A stretch of 64,000 nt of DNA from Symmetrospora coprosmae (GCA_008802785.1 VUYT01000039.1:1-64000); one strand, 5' to 3'. Counted from the first letter of the stretch, positions 11,734 to 23,413 are shown. Program-made: numbers and translations. The notes: generated by a model from the letters alone, not told the origin.

Positions 11734-13134
11734 ATGCGCTCCTCCGCAATCTTCGCATTCGCCCTCGCCCTCGCGGCACCCGCATTCTCTGCTGCCTCCA
11801 CCTCCAACGACAACGCTGCTGGTCAGCTTGCTGCTCGCAATCTTGCTGCTCCCCCCGCGCGGTCACGCCACGCTATGCGGGACCACCGGTCCGCCGGCTC
11901 CGTCGCCTCGACCTCGTCGTCCGACTTTGCCTCTGTGCTCAAGAAGCACAAGAGGTCGTCAAAGGCCAAGCGCGGCAAGTGCAGCGCCGGCAAGAAGCAG
12001 ACGGTCATCTCGACAACCGAAGACGATGCCGAAGGCACCGTTGGTGGCGAACAGCGCAACACCACGTCATCTGGCTCCGGCGGCAGCGGGTCTGGCTCTG
12101 GCGCCAACTGGGATCTGAGCTCCAACTTCCTCAAGATTGGCAACATCTTCGCTGGTTTCCTCCCGGATGATGGATCTGGAGGCGGTTCCAAGGAGTCCAT
12201 GTCCCAGATCAACTCTGCTCTGCCGGCCAAGTCGGCGTGGTATGGCCGGTGAGTGAGGACTCCCTGAGAGGACGCATTTGACCCTGTACTCATGCATCTT
12301 CTCATCGTCCAACAGATATGCCCAGGTCACCGCCGGCAAGACGTTCGATGGCAACCAGCTGTACTCGGTCCTCGATGACGTCAAGGAGTCTGGCTCCATC
12401 CTCGCTGCCTCTGTCATGCCCTACAAGACGTGGTACGGTCTCACCGAGTCCGACAACCACAATGCCGTTGCCATTGCAAAGGTGTGCAACGACATCTACA
12501 AGAAGCACGGCATTGAGGTCTGGCTCCGCTTTGCGCACGAGATGAACTGGTACCAGGTCGACGGCACGTACACGGGCAGCGTCTCGGACTTCCAGACAGG
12601 GTGGAAGGTGCTTGCCAAGGCCATTGAGGAGCACGCCCCCGAGACCAAGCTCTGGTGGTCGCCCAACGTTGGCAGCGATTCCGACTACGAGCGCTACTGG
12701 CCCAAGGAGGGACGCGTCGATGTCGTTGGCGTGAGTCTGCGCTTCATAAATATGACATGATACTGCTTGGTCGATCGTTGCTGATGTTGCTCGTGTCTTC
12801 CCAACGCTTTCAGTTCGACTGGTACCCCAACGACCCCTACAAGGAGAGCTTCTACGAGCGAGCCAAGCCCTTCCACGACCGGTATACCAAGGACGGCGCC
12901 ATCATGGTGCAGGGCGAGACTGGCCTGCACTACACTGGCTCGGACGAGGAGAAGATGCAGTGGGTCAAGAGCCTGTCGGACGACAAGGCGCAGAGCCTCA
13001 GCAACTACATGGGCTGGATGTGGTTCAACTACGACAAGTACGAGAATGGGCGCCAGGTCGACTTCAAGATCATCAAGCCCGGACAGTCGGCCGCCATCAC
13101 CAGCAAGGCCGTCTCGTTCTTCACCTCGCACTAG
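11734..13134 (+). CDS. secreted GH26-like glycoside hydrolase
   Basis: Three exons: 11734-12248, 12316-12730 and 12814-13134, giving 416 aa. A signal peptide (MRSSAIFAFALALAAPAFSA) is followed by a disordered Ser/Lys/Gly-rich region to about residue 145. The catalytic domain then resembles the (beta/alpha)8 fold of GH26 and related fungal extracellular hydrolases. RFAHEMNWY near residues 243-251 matches the acid/base strand (H-E-M-N), with Glu247 as the likely proton donor. MVQGETGLHY near 341-350 places Glu345 as the likely nucleophile. VDVVG|FDWYPND spans the second intron. The substrate is probably a cell-wall or plant polysaccharide such as a mannan or glucan; the family call is by motif, not alignment. 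A KHKRSSKAKRGK stretch could be a propeptide cleavage region. Confidence 0.75.
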
Positions 13135-14210
13135 TCGTCTCCGGTGACATCATTGACCAGCAGCAGCAGTATAGACAGCATTTTCAAAGGGGGAATCGGC
13201 GGCCGGGCGTGCAGGACAGCCAGGAGCATGGGAAACACGGGGCAAGCAGAGGGCAGGACACCTCGAGGAGTCACACTACGAAAACGACAGCATTATCCGA
13301 CGCACACACTTCATCCCTTCTGTCAGAGGGTTCCCGACAGCCATCACGGTACATAGACCACAGTCTTCTTCCTCCCATCTCTCGACCATCGGTCACAGCC
13401 TGCTAGTCGGGGTCTCTGTGAAAGGTGTGTCTCTTCACGGCAGTATGTCTGAGGACGGAGCCTGCCGAGCAGCGTCTCTCCTTCAGCCTTTACTCTTCAA
13501 TTCTTGAGAGTGCTGTTATTGTAGCCTATAGCGTCTGCGGCATCTCTGGCAGATGGGCAGACATTTCTCGCATGCAATGACGACGATCTGCAAGAAGATG
13601 ACGCTGGAGTGATTTTGCGATGCATTGCTCTTGCATGTCCGGCCCTGACCGGACGTGTCTATCTGTCCGTCCCCCTGCCTGCCTGCCCTCTTTGCCGCCG
13701 GGATGCGCCGCCCCCCTCTTTCCTCTCCTCTCACCGCCTGCACCGCTTCCTGGCAGCCACGCTATTGTACCTCGCGCTCAAATGCAGCGCCATCAGAGGG
13801 CGCTGCACTCGACGAGCACGGGACCTATCCGCGTCCACCAGGAGGGGGTGCAGGTGTAAACTCATTTCAAAAGGCAAGATGCAACTTTGCCAGCCTCGGC
13901 GGCGTCAAATCCACGGACAGGCCTGCACGAAGGCCGCCTATCCTTGAAGTGGGCACGATAAGGTCGAGGTACATGCGTTGGTGTGCCAGTGTGTGGTGTG
14001 TGTGTGTGATTGTACCGGTAGTCGTAGGCTGTTACGCGTGCCGTTCTATCGTTGTGCACCATCATGCAATCCTCCTCAGGCTGCAGCGAGCTGTTCCTGA
14101 GCGTCTTCTCCCTTGCACTGCAAAGCCGCCGGGATAGCAGCAGCAGGTCTGCACACACAAGTACAGCAGATAGATGACATGCTCATACGCGACACAGTAC
14201 AGACAGCACC
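13135..14210. other. intergenic, no gene seen
   Basis: Roughly 1.1 kb lie between the GH26-like gene and MLH1. Frames of up to 160 codons are Cys/Arg/Pro-rich, without splice support or motifs. A short GT-rich run (tgtggtgtgtgtgtg) sits at about 13990-14006. No RNA gene is recognised. Confidence 0.45.
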
Positions 14211-17200
14211 ATGACGAGCTCTGCGATTGCTGCGACGGAGGGAGCAGCTGGAGCGCGCGACGCGAGTGAGCCAGCAGCGGCACCGCGTCGCATCACCAAG
14301 CTCTCGGAGGCGACCATCAATCGCATCGCAGCAGGCGAGGTGCGGAACGGACTCGCTGACTGGCCCTGCTCTCCCCCTTAACGCCTGCTGACGCGCTCCA
14401 CGCTTATGGTCCCCGCAGGTGGTCCAGCGACCCTCATCAGCGCTCAAAGAGCTCCTCGAGAACTCGATAGACGCGCGCTCAACGAGTATCAAAGTGCAGG
14501 TCAAGGAGGGTGGACTCAAGCTCCTCAGCATCCAGGACAATGGCTCAGGCATCAAAGGGCGTCTGGGATTCGTGCGCGATTGTCTCCCGCGTTCTCCGCT
14601 GACAGCATTCGTTTACGCCACTCGTGTCTAGAAAGACGACCTCCCCTTGCTCTGCGAGCGTTTCGCGACTTCAAAGCTACGCAGCTACGATGATCTCTCA
14701 AGCATCGCTACGTACGGCTTTCGAGGCGAAGCGCTCGCCAGCATCAGCCATGTCGCGCATCTCACCGTGACGACCAAGACGCAAGACGATCCATGCGGAT
14801 TCAAGTGGGCTGCTCAGCGCTTCGATTTCCGGTGGCCAGAGCTAGTGCAAAAGCTGACACACTTGATAATGTCCGTCGTCTGGTAGAGCCAGGTACCTTG
14901 ATGGCAAGCTGGTCCCTCTCACCAGCGCCTCAACCGATGCCGAGCCAAAGCCTGTCGCGAGCAACGACGGGACCTTGCTGCTGGTGCGTCAGTAGCGAGG
15001 TCAGAGCCTGCATCTGTCTTCATGGCTGAACGCGGTTCTCCCGCTGTACGAAGGTCGAGGATCTCTTCTACAACACACCCTTGCGCAGAAAGGGGCTGCG
15101 ATCTGCCGCAGACGAATACTCTCGCGTCCTAGACGTTGTGTCCAAGTACGCCATACACAATGCAGGCATCTCGATGACGTGCAAGAAGGTGTGTCATTTC
15201 CACTCGAGGGTTCCTGGCTCACTCGTGGCTGCTAACGTCGCGTTGCATGGCTGCAGTCCGGCTCGTCCTCGTCGGATCTCTCGACCTCTACTACGGCAAC
15301 CACGCTCGACGTCATTGGCCAGGTCTACTCCGAGGCGGTCAAACGAGAGATGAATGAGCTCGCATTTGAGAGCAAGGAGCATTCGCTCCATTGCAAAGGC
15401 TACGTGTCCGGAGCGAACTACAGCGCTAAGCGTGGCACATTTATCTTCTTCATCAATCGTAAGTGTCCGCCAATCCTCCTCACACAGTGGCACCGGCTGA
15501 GTCTCCCGCATGCGATACCTGCACGTAGACCGCCTAGTGGACTGTTCGCCGCTCAAGAAGAATGTCGAGAGCTTCTACTCGAACCTCTTGCCCAAGGGTG
15601 GGGCACCGTTCGTGTACCTCAGCTTGCAGATACACCCGAGCAAGGTGGACGTCAACGTCAGCCCGACAAAGTCCGAGGTGAGCGCTGTGCATACAAAACT
15701 ACTATAGGTTTTGCTCATGTTGGGCTGCACATTGCGCTCCAGGTACACTTCCTGGATCAAGAGGACATCATCGAGGTCATCTGCGAGGAACTGCAAAAGA
15801 AGCTAGCTAGCAGCAACCAGTCACGCACTTTCACCGTGCAGGTAAGCGATTGCAGTACCGCAGCGTCGCTGGCTACGGGTTGACGCTTGCCCACGCAGAC
15901 ATTGTTACCTGGCGCACCGCTTGCGTCTTCCAGCTCTCAATGGCCTCCCTCCACGCAGCAACCGAAGAAATCGACAGTGACGGCCTCTGAGCGACGGCCA
16001 CCTCCGACAACCTTCAAGACTCCGGCGCAGCGCCTCGTCCGGACAGATGCCAACGCGCAGACGCTCGATGCCATGTTCGGCCAGGCACATTCTGGTACTG
16101 CGAGGTCCTTGGCGCCCAAGAAGCGCAAAGCTTCCGACGTCATCGAGCTCGGCTCTGATGGCGAGATTGGCGCGGACGAGTCTATGGATGTCGATGCTAT
16201 GGACATCGACGCAACCTTCGACGAAAGCCGCAGCAAGTACCGCGGGGAGGACAGCGAGGGGAAGCAGAGCATGACCAGTGGCGCAGCACGAGGCTCGAGG
16301 AAGATCGCGCAGACGGACTGCGATCTCACGAGCGTGCAGGAGCTGCGGCAGGCGGTCGAGCAAGGCGCGCACGCAGAGCTCACTGCCATCCTGAAGCAGC
16401 ACACATTCGTCGGCGTCATTGATCTCGCCACGGGCCAGTCGATGCTACAGCATAGGACAAAGCTCTTCCTCGTCAACCACAACCAGCTCGCTGAGGAGCT
16501 GTTCTACCAGCTCGGGCTGCGCCAGTTCGGCGCTATGGGCCGGCTTCATCTGAAACCGCCGCCCTCGCTTAGAGAGCTGCTGGAGATTGCCATGGAGAGT
16601 GAACCAGATTCTGGAGAATCTGGTATGTCGTCACACGAGATTGTTGACGTGAGTGCTGGATCGACTTGGGCTGTCGCTACGTAGCGCATCGGCTAAAGTA
16701 GTCTGCACCGCCACAGCTCATCTACGAAACGCTCACTCAGCGTGCTGAGATGCTCGACGAATACTTTTCGCTGCGTATCGACGCTGATGCAGGCACAGTC
16801 AAATCCATTCCGATGGTGCTGCCCGGCTGGACGCCCAATCTCGACAAGCTGCCTCTGTGTGAGTGTTCTTTCGCCAGCTGTTGTGTAGGGCAGCACTGAG
16901 AAGGCGATCGCAACAGTCCTCCTGCGTCTCGGTGTAGAAGTCGATTGGCAAAGCGAGAAGGGCTGCTTCTCCAGCTTTCTGCGCGAGGTCGCGTTCTTCA
17001 GCTCGCTCGAGCCGCTTTTGGACGACGACGAGCCGGCCGGAGAGGCTGAGGCCGATGGTGAAGACGACAAGGAAGAGGAGGAGCGAAAGAGGAAGGAGCA
17101 GGAGTGGCAGCTGAAGCACGTCGTCTTTCCGTGCATGCGGTACCTCAGCCCGCCGAAATCGTTGATCGAGTCGAATGCAGCAGTGCATGTAGCTTCGTTG

Positions 17201-17233
17201 GAGAACCTCTACAAGGTGTTTGAGAGGTGTTGA
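14211..17233 (+). CDS. MLH1: DNA mismatch repair MutL homolog Mlh1
   Basis: Eleven exons: 14211-14339, 14419-14571, 14632-14804, 14887-14983, 15054-15188, 15257-15458, 15529-15677, 15743-15841, 15899-16648, 16717-16858 and 16917-17233, giving 781 aa. The GHKL ATPase core shows [27 protein letters not shown], then IQDNGSG, then [12 protein letters not shown], then [15 protein letters not shown], and the transducer domain shows [18 protein letters not shown] disordered acidic linker ([19 protein letters not shown]) leads into the C-terminal dimerisation domain ([32 protein letters not shown]), and the protein ends in FERC as Mlh1 proteins do. It would pair with Pms1/Mlh3-type partners in nuclear mismatch repair and meiotic recombination. 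The oddity is extra residues (KGRLGF) after DNGSGI, forced by the only in-phase donor at 14572. Confidence 0.95.
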
Positions 17234-17394
17234 TGTATGTCCATCAGGACTCTGTAGCTGTATGCATCGAAGCTGCACTTTTGCGTCTACCCTGCCGCCT
17301 CTGCTGATGCGAAGGCCTCTTTGCCACGTGCGACGGAGCAAGGCCAGGTTGACCTCCCCACGACTCTTGCATCGCTCATCTGACAGCGCCCACG

Positions 17395-18783
17395 ATGGGC
17401 TACAGCGGCGGCGCGGCAGCATCCTCCTCCTCCTCCTCATCCGGCTCTGGCTCATCCTCCGAGTCTGGCGGGGACGACTACCTCGATGCTCTCTCGCGCA
17501 AGCAGGTCCTCGAGATCAACTCGGCTTTCGACGGCGTCATCGCCCGGGACCCTGGGAGAACAGGGCAGGACGACCGCCCGCCTGCAAGCAAGAAGCGCAG
17601 GATCGCAGGGAGCTCGAATGTGAATGCAAAGGGCAAGGGCAAAGCAAAGGCCGAGGAAGATGCGCCTGCTCCAGGAGGCTTCTTTGCCGAGGAGGCGGAT
17701 GACGACGGAGGAGAGGGAGGGGCTGGAGGCGGAGGCGGAGGCCGAGGCTTCTTCTTGCCAGAAGATGAGCCCACAGGTGGTGGCTTCATGCTTGACGAGA
17801 CCACAACCAGAGCAGGAGCTGGGAGCAGCAGCAGCAAGTCGAAAGCGCGCGCGGCCGCCAAGTCCGTCCTGCTAGACCAGATCCCATCCGTCCTGGTGGC
17901 ACTCGGCCTGGACGGAGACGACCCTTCCATCCTCTCCATCTTCGAAGCCGCCTCTCAGGACGATGCAGAAGGCATCGCCATCGTCAAGCGCAAGAAGTTC
18001 CTGCGTGTCGCTGCCGTCCTCATCGCACAGCGGGACGAGGAGAACGCCACGGCCACCGGGCGCGGTAGCACCGGAAAGAAGGTCAAATCTGGCGGCGGGA
18101 AAGGGCGAGCAGTGCGGATAGATGTCGACGAGGAGGCAGATGAGGAGGAGCATGATGACTCGGACCCACTCGTCCTGTCGAGCGACGATGACGAGGACGA
18201 TGAGGATCACGTAGAGGATGGAGATTCAGATCCCTGGGCGGACGAGGATGACCTCGATGGGGCATTCGCGCCTACTTCTGGACGAGGAAGTAGTCCGGCA
18301 ACAACGCGGCGGACTACGCGAGCGCGTGCGACCGGAAAGGATCTGGACTCGCTCCCGGGCTCGCCCGAGGCAGGAAGCAGCAAGACGAAGGCGTCTTTGC
18401 GAAGCAGCCCGAAGGACAAAGGCAAAGGCAAAGCCGGCATCAGTGGGAGCAAGCAGTCAGATGGTCGTAAAGAGCTGCGCCTCTCGCGAGAGCAGAGGGA
18501 CGAATGCGAGCGCATGTTCCACCAGTTCTTCAATTCGAACGACAAGTCAAAGAACAGGGCCATCTCGCTCGCCGAAATACGCTACGTCGCTACCTTGCTC
18601 AACGAGAAGATCTCGGATGCTGATGTGGGCGGATCTCTCTTACCTTGCGCGTGCTGAGCATGCTGACTCATTGAGCTCGTCCGGCAGGTCATCGAGATGC
18701 TCGAGTACGCGTCCAGCACGCGTGACAAGACGGTCGACATTGACGCGTTCTCCCGCATCATGGTTGATGTCAAGGCTGTGTAA
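17395..18783 (+). CDS. acidic low-complexity protein with C-terminal EF-hand-like pair
   Basis: Exons are 17395-18624 and 18688-18783, phase 0, giving 441 aa. The N-terminus is a poly-Ser/Gly tract, followed by basic KKRR and KGKGKAKAEED stretches that look like nuclear localisation signals. A helical segment near 160-215 (LLDQIPSVLVALGLDGDDPS, then KRKKFLRVAAVLIAQRDEE) is followed by a very acidic Asp/Glu/Ser tract at about 240-285. The C-terminus (REQRDECERMFHQFF to the end) has the helix-loop-helix spacing of two EF-hands, joined across the intron, but the loops lack a full set of acidic calcium ligands. It starts 161 bp after MLH1 on the same strand. A centrin- or Rad33-like role in repair would fit the fold and the neighbour, but this is weak inference. 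Confidence 0.7.
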
Positions 18784-19108
18784 AGCGACCTGCGCTGGAT
18801 GTATGAGATGCACAGTGGTACAAGTTGCTTCCGCTCGCTTTCTGTACAACATGTTAGACGAGCACTGAGGAGAAAGCGCTTGTGAAGGCGTGCAGTTAGT
18901 GCTACTCCTACTGTCGATTCTCAACGCTAATGCTAATGCTACTTCTACTGCACTCCCGTAGTGCTATTGGTTGTCCGTGTATGTTGCGTTCCGATGGGGA
19001 GCCGACTGCGTGTATGTGCGGGCTGATGAAGAAGTGCTAAATGGAGGGGGAAGCGAAGACAGGAAAGGGCGCGGAGGGCCGAGCGAGCTTCATCCAAGTG
19101 GGATGCCT
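18784..19108. other. convergent 3' intergenic region
   Basis: This gap separates the rightward EF-hand-like gene from the leftward methyltransferase gene. It contains a short repeated 'gctaatgctaatgctact' stretch near 18926-18943 and no coding signal. Confidence 0.5.
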
Positions 19109-20529
19109 TCACATGGCGACTGGGACGCTCGGGGCACCCTTTCGTGCGATGACGACTAGTGCATCTAGCTCCAGCTCGAGGATCGGCTCGGCGGGGTCGT
19201 CGTCCTCCTGACCAGTCGGCACGAGCTGTGCCTTATCGTCGACGAAGCGCCAGATAGCCTCCCTCGCCGCCTCCGTGTGCTTTTTGGCGGTCTCTGGGCC
19301 CCAGGCGTTGCGCATGAGGTACTCGACGACGACCGAACCAAAGTTGTCCATGAACTCCTCGCGGGTGAAGCGGTGCTTTGTCGGGAGCAGCTCAATTTGC
19401 ACATCCTCGAAGCCAGCCGAGGCGAGCTGCCTCTCGATCCATGCAGAGTCGTGCCAGGCGTTGTTATGCGAGAACTGAAGAAGAGACGCATCGTGTTTCG
19501 GGAAAGCCGGAGCTTGCGGGAGATGCTGTGTGAATGCCTGGCGTAGGATGTCGAGCCATTCAAGACGCTTCCAGACGGTAAATGCGCATATCCCTCCCGC
19601 CTTGAGGCCACGGTGAAGGCCTGTTACGCCACGGCACCGTCAGCAGCCTGCCAGAGGCCGTCATTGCGAAGAGATTGGCTTACTCACCTTTCAGAATTGC
19701 TTCGTTATCTTTCGCTAGGTTGATGCTGAAGTTCGTAAACTCGTAGTCGAACTCCTTCTCGCCCAGTCCGTCCAGATCCTAGCGCAACCCAACATGCAGC
19801 ACGCTTGAGCCAGTCGGTACTTCCCCGCTCCCTGTCAAGATTGATTCACCTGCATATCCATCTTGAGCGTCATGACGTGATCTGGATATTGCGACTCTCC
19901 GAGCTTGCGGGTCGCGGCACCGACCGCGTTCGACGACTTGTCCGTGGCGACTATCTGCACTTCTTGCATCGTTTCCTCCGATAACAGATCGAACATGGTG
20001 AATGTGGCTAAGGCTGAACCTCCGCAGGCATTGTCCAGGATCATGAGGGGTTTGGTCTCGGTGGTCAGCAGACCGGAGAGTTCGATCTAGAAACGGTGAG
20101 CGAGGTTAGGGTTAGCCGAGCTCGCGCTTTGTCGGTGCCACAATGCTTACCATGCGCCCGCAAGGTTCCGATAGGACGCATTGAGCGTGCGCGCAAGATT
20201 TGCTGCCTGCGCCAGCTGCTCTAGACAGCACTGAAGCAGATAGGGAGGTTGACGAGCTGAAGGACGAGCGCAGACTGCTTGACGTGCTAGTCAAGCTGAG
20301 CGTGCTACGGTCGCTATCTCCACTGCCTCTCCTGCTGTCGTAGCTGCGCTGCGTGCTGGTGTCCCTTCGCCTGCTGTTGTGTGCTCTTCCTGCCAATGCT
20401 GCTCTCGCGGCTCATAGGGGCAGACGAGCTTGACGGACGCGGTTGACGAGCGCCGCGCGGCTGCTCGGAGGTGAGAGGAGGAAGAGTGTCGAGGAGCTCT
20501 GCAGTGGAGAGGGAGGATGCTGCCGACAT
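19109..20529 (-). CDS. SAM-dependent methyltransferase
   Basis: Proposed exons are 20529-20448, 20389-20151, 20086-19850, 19778-19688 and 19620-19109, giving about 386 aa. The SAM-binding motif I is MILDNACGGSALATF, followed by the acidic loop IVATDKSSNAVGAA. Later strands are FDYEFTNFSI, the methyltransferase hallmark GLKAGGICAFTVWKR, and the C-terminal LELDALVVIARKG. The last three exons are solid. The 5' end is not: the Ser-rich N-terminus needs a 58-nt intron with a weak GTCAAC donor. Another frame in the same stretch reads LAQAANLARTLNASYRNLAGA, which looks more like a methyltransferase N-terminus but cannot be spliced in without a stop. The substrate is unknown, probably a small molecule, judging by resemblance to fungal class I enzymes. 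Confidence 0.75.
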
Positions 20530-21407
20530 GGTCTAGTCTGCAGTGTGTAGAGAGGGTGTGGGCAGGCGAGAGTTGCGAAGCTGCCAGAGGGATGGGTGAC
20601 GGAAGAAAGAGGGGAGAAAGCTGCAGTCTGCAGTGAGTGGGTAAGTGGGATCGATATAGTGCTGAGTTGAGTTCGAGAGAGCAAGCTCGAGTCGGTCAAA
20701 GTTCAGAGACTCGGGCAGGCAGGCAGGCAAGAATCTTCGCGCGCGAGACTGATTCTGCGACTGCGCCCAACCGTCTGTTTGGTCCGTTTCCCCGTTCCCG
20801 CAGTCTCCTTTCTCTCTCCGCATTCGACGTCAGAACTCTCAAACGAAACCCCTTTCTCTCTTCCGGTACGCGGGTTGGGGGCCGACTGACGTCTTCACCT
20901 CCGTCCGGAACGCAATGGGCGACGTAACGCGGAATGGAGTCGGCCAAGGCATTCGGTGCATTGAGCGAGAGTGAGTTCTGACGTGAGTGCGCGCACAATG
21001 CGCACAATGTCGTGCAAGCTTGCTTGTACAAGCGGAAAAGCGCGAAAGGCGGCTGCTTGCGATGTGATGTGTCCATTGGGACGAAGGCTAAGGAAGCGCG
21101 GGCAGTCCGAGTAGGTACCCAAGGCAATACCAGGCACTCCAACCAGACTGGCGCATGTCGTTCCTGATGACCGCTGCGAATCACAGAGAATCTTCATTGC
21201 GAAGAAACGGAAAGGCCTAGGGCGATGCGATGGGGATCAAAAGCCCAGTGGCGAAAGGTGGAGAAGATCATCATAGGACATTGCTGAATACCCGCACTGA
21301 GACCACGACTACCAGAGACTATTATACAGACCTTGCTGTAGGTACCAAATCGTATGCACATCGTAGAGTAGCTTCTAAGCCTAGAAAGCTAGGGCAGATT
21401 GCTTCGC
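20530..21407. other. intergenic, no gene seen
   Basis: About 880 bp lie upstream of the methyltransferase and downstream of the leftward permease. Open frames on both strands are short, overlapping and random in composition. A 'cactgcagac' flavoured tract occurs at 20530-20640. No RNA gene or repeat is recognised. Confidence 0.45.
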
Positions 21408-23413
21408 TCAGATCCTGTACCTCCATCCGAGGTCGAGCATCTCCTGCGTGACATCCTTGACGAGAACGCCTCGGTCGAGCTTGTTGTTCTCCTTCTTAAG
21501 GTAGATGCGGAGCATGATGGCAAGCGCAATGGCCATGCCGCAAGCGACAATGTTGCAGGAGAAGGCCTCGAGGTATCGGGGCCGCATTTGGGTCTGGTAG
21601 AGGTAGGAACACCAGATATTGGGGGTGTTGGCAAAGCTGTTCACGTAAGCGTAAGCCACAGCTCGCTTTTGTGTCGGCCTCGGCATCGAGTTAGATATCC
21701 AGGTGAGCGTGACGATGGCGGCGGCGTAGAATGATCCCGGCATGAGCATCATGGCGACGTAGCGGGCGGCAGTGTTGGTGGTAGCGATGGCAATGACCAT
21801 GGAGACGATGGTGATGCAGAGAGGGCCGACAATGTGCCAGCAGCGGTCACCCGTGCGGTCAGAGTGCCATCCGTTGATGAACATGGTGATTGTGCAGAGG
21901 AGGAAAGGAGGGGCGGTGAGGATGAGGGTCATGTTGGGGCTGAAGCCGAGCGTCTGGACGACCGAGGGCTGGGAGAGAGGGAGCAGTGGCCAGTCAGTTC
22001 GTGCACTGAGCTGCCAGAAAACTGTGGCCTCAATTGAAGCTTACGAAGAAGGAGTTGACTGCGCCGGCGACGTAAGTCAGAGATAGGATGCCCATCTGAA
22101 AGATTGGCGGACATGTCTCAGCTCTGGCCTCTCTCGGCGAAGGATCGGGAGGCAGCTCTGGCCTCTCTCGGCGAAGGATCGGGAGGCAGCTCTGGCCTCT
22201 CTCGACGAAGGATCAGGAGGCAGCTCACGAGGTAGTAAGTCTTGATGTCTGTGACGGCCATCATGAAGCCCTGCTTGGCGGAAACGTTGTCGGTCGCATC
22301 TCCAGCCTCGACCTCAATCCGCCAGACGGCCATGTCGCGCTGAATCGGGCTGAACTGCCAAGAGTTGGACGGCTTGTTGGGGAGGAGGAAGCCGAAGACG
22401 ACAGCAAGGCCAACGGTGAGGACACCCTCGATGATGACTGCGGAGGATGAAATTAGAATCGATTGTCCGCTGTGTCCCGAGATTGCCGGACGAGAAACTC
22501 ACAAAGCCATCGCCAGCCAGCAAGACCGTGTGCTCCATCAAGCGTCAGGATGCCTCGAGCGAGGAGAGTGCCGAAGGCGTTGCCAAGCTGCGATCCAGAG
22601 AAGAGGATGGCGGTTCGAAGGGCAAGTTCCTTCTTCGTGTACCAGCAAGATAGCAAAAAGACGGCTCCGGGGAAGAATGCGGCCTGTATAGGTGGCGCGC
22701 ATTGCAGTAATAATCAGACATGGTCTCCATGGAGAAGCGCACCGCACTGCGAGCTCACCTCGAAGACACCGAGAACGAGACGGATGATGATGAGACCGGT
22801 AAAGTTTTGCGCAGCGGCCGTTGCAGCCGAGACGATACCCCAGCCAGCCATGCAGATGTTGAGGTAGATTCCAGGCTTGCTGACGCGAGCAGCGACCATG
22901 TTCGAGGGGACCTGGAACAGGATGTACGAGGCGAATAGGACGCTGATGACGGTTTGGTATTCCGTGCCGACCAGGCCAGTGTCCTCCACAATGCCGTATA
23001 AACGTGCCGCAGCGATGTTGTTTCGGTCGAGGTAGTTGAGAATGTCTGCAATGCGTGGACAGGGCACGTCAGTCGCTGATGCAGCACTGCATCCGAACCC
23101 TCCCTATCTCCGGGATGCGCCACTCACACATGACCATGAGAATGGGAAGGAGGGTCATATCGATCTTGCGGACGAGCTTCTTCTCGAGGGTGATTCGCTC
23201 GTCCTGGCTCATAGCGGCCAGGGATGCGGGCATTCGGTCGTTCGAGACATAGCTGCATAACCGGCAAGGGGACCGTCAGCATTGCATAGCGCGCGCGCGG
23301 GCGCGCCGGAACGCGTCTTCCGCCAGGACAAGCACACACCCTTGTGCCGAGTCGCTTGCGGTGTCGAACTCCTTTGTCGGGATGTCATCCTTGCGGTCCG
23401 GTGAGTGCGACAT
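21408..23413 (-). CDS. MFS permease, anion:cation symporter (allantoate permease-like) family
   Basis: Seven exons: 23413-23340, 23252-23128, 23045-22759, 22683-22503, 22437-22229, 22095-22045 and 21968-21408, giving 495 aa. All phases close. The signature after TM1 is YILNYLDRNNIAAARLYGI, the ACS-family pattern (N/D-Y/F-L-D-R-x-N-I). TM2 follows in QTVISVLFASYILFQVPSNM, and motif-like AAFFPGAVFLLSCWYTKKEL and GWRWLFIIEGVLTV mark TM5-6. The second half (FFPSVVQTLGFSPNMTL to LAIMLRIYLKKENNKLDRG) gives 12 predicted spans. Fungal members take up small organic anions such as allantoate, nicotinate, pantothenate or biotin precursors at the plasma membrane. The exact substrate cannot be told from sequence. 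The 51-nt exon 6 encodes only MGILSLTYVAGAVNSFF. Confidence 0.88.
22120..22221. repeat. 34-bp minisatellite, three tandem copies, inside an intron
   Basis: Three head-to-tail 34-bp units (22120-22153, 22154-22187, 22188-22221) begin 'agctctggcctctctcgg' on the top strand. The first two are identical and the third has two substitutions. The array fills most of the fifth intron of the MFS gene (22096-22228) and makes that intron 133 nt, about double its neighbours. One end of the unit overlaps the sequence of the splice donor. Confidence 0.95.

Noticed and set aside
20103-20116. Two TTAGGG-like units (gttagggttag), resembling telomeric repeat
   Set aside because: Only about two units, inside a normal intron of the methyltransferase gene, with genes continuing on both sides. 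Chance or a tiny interstitial match.
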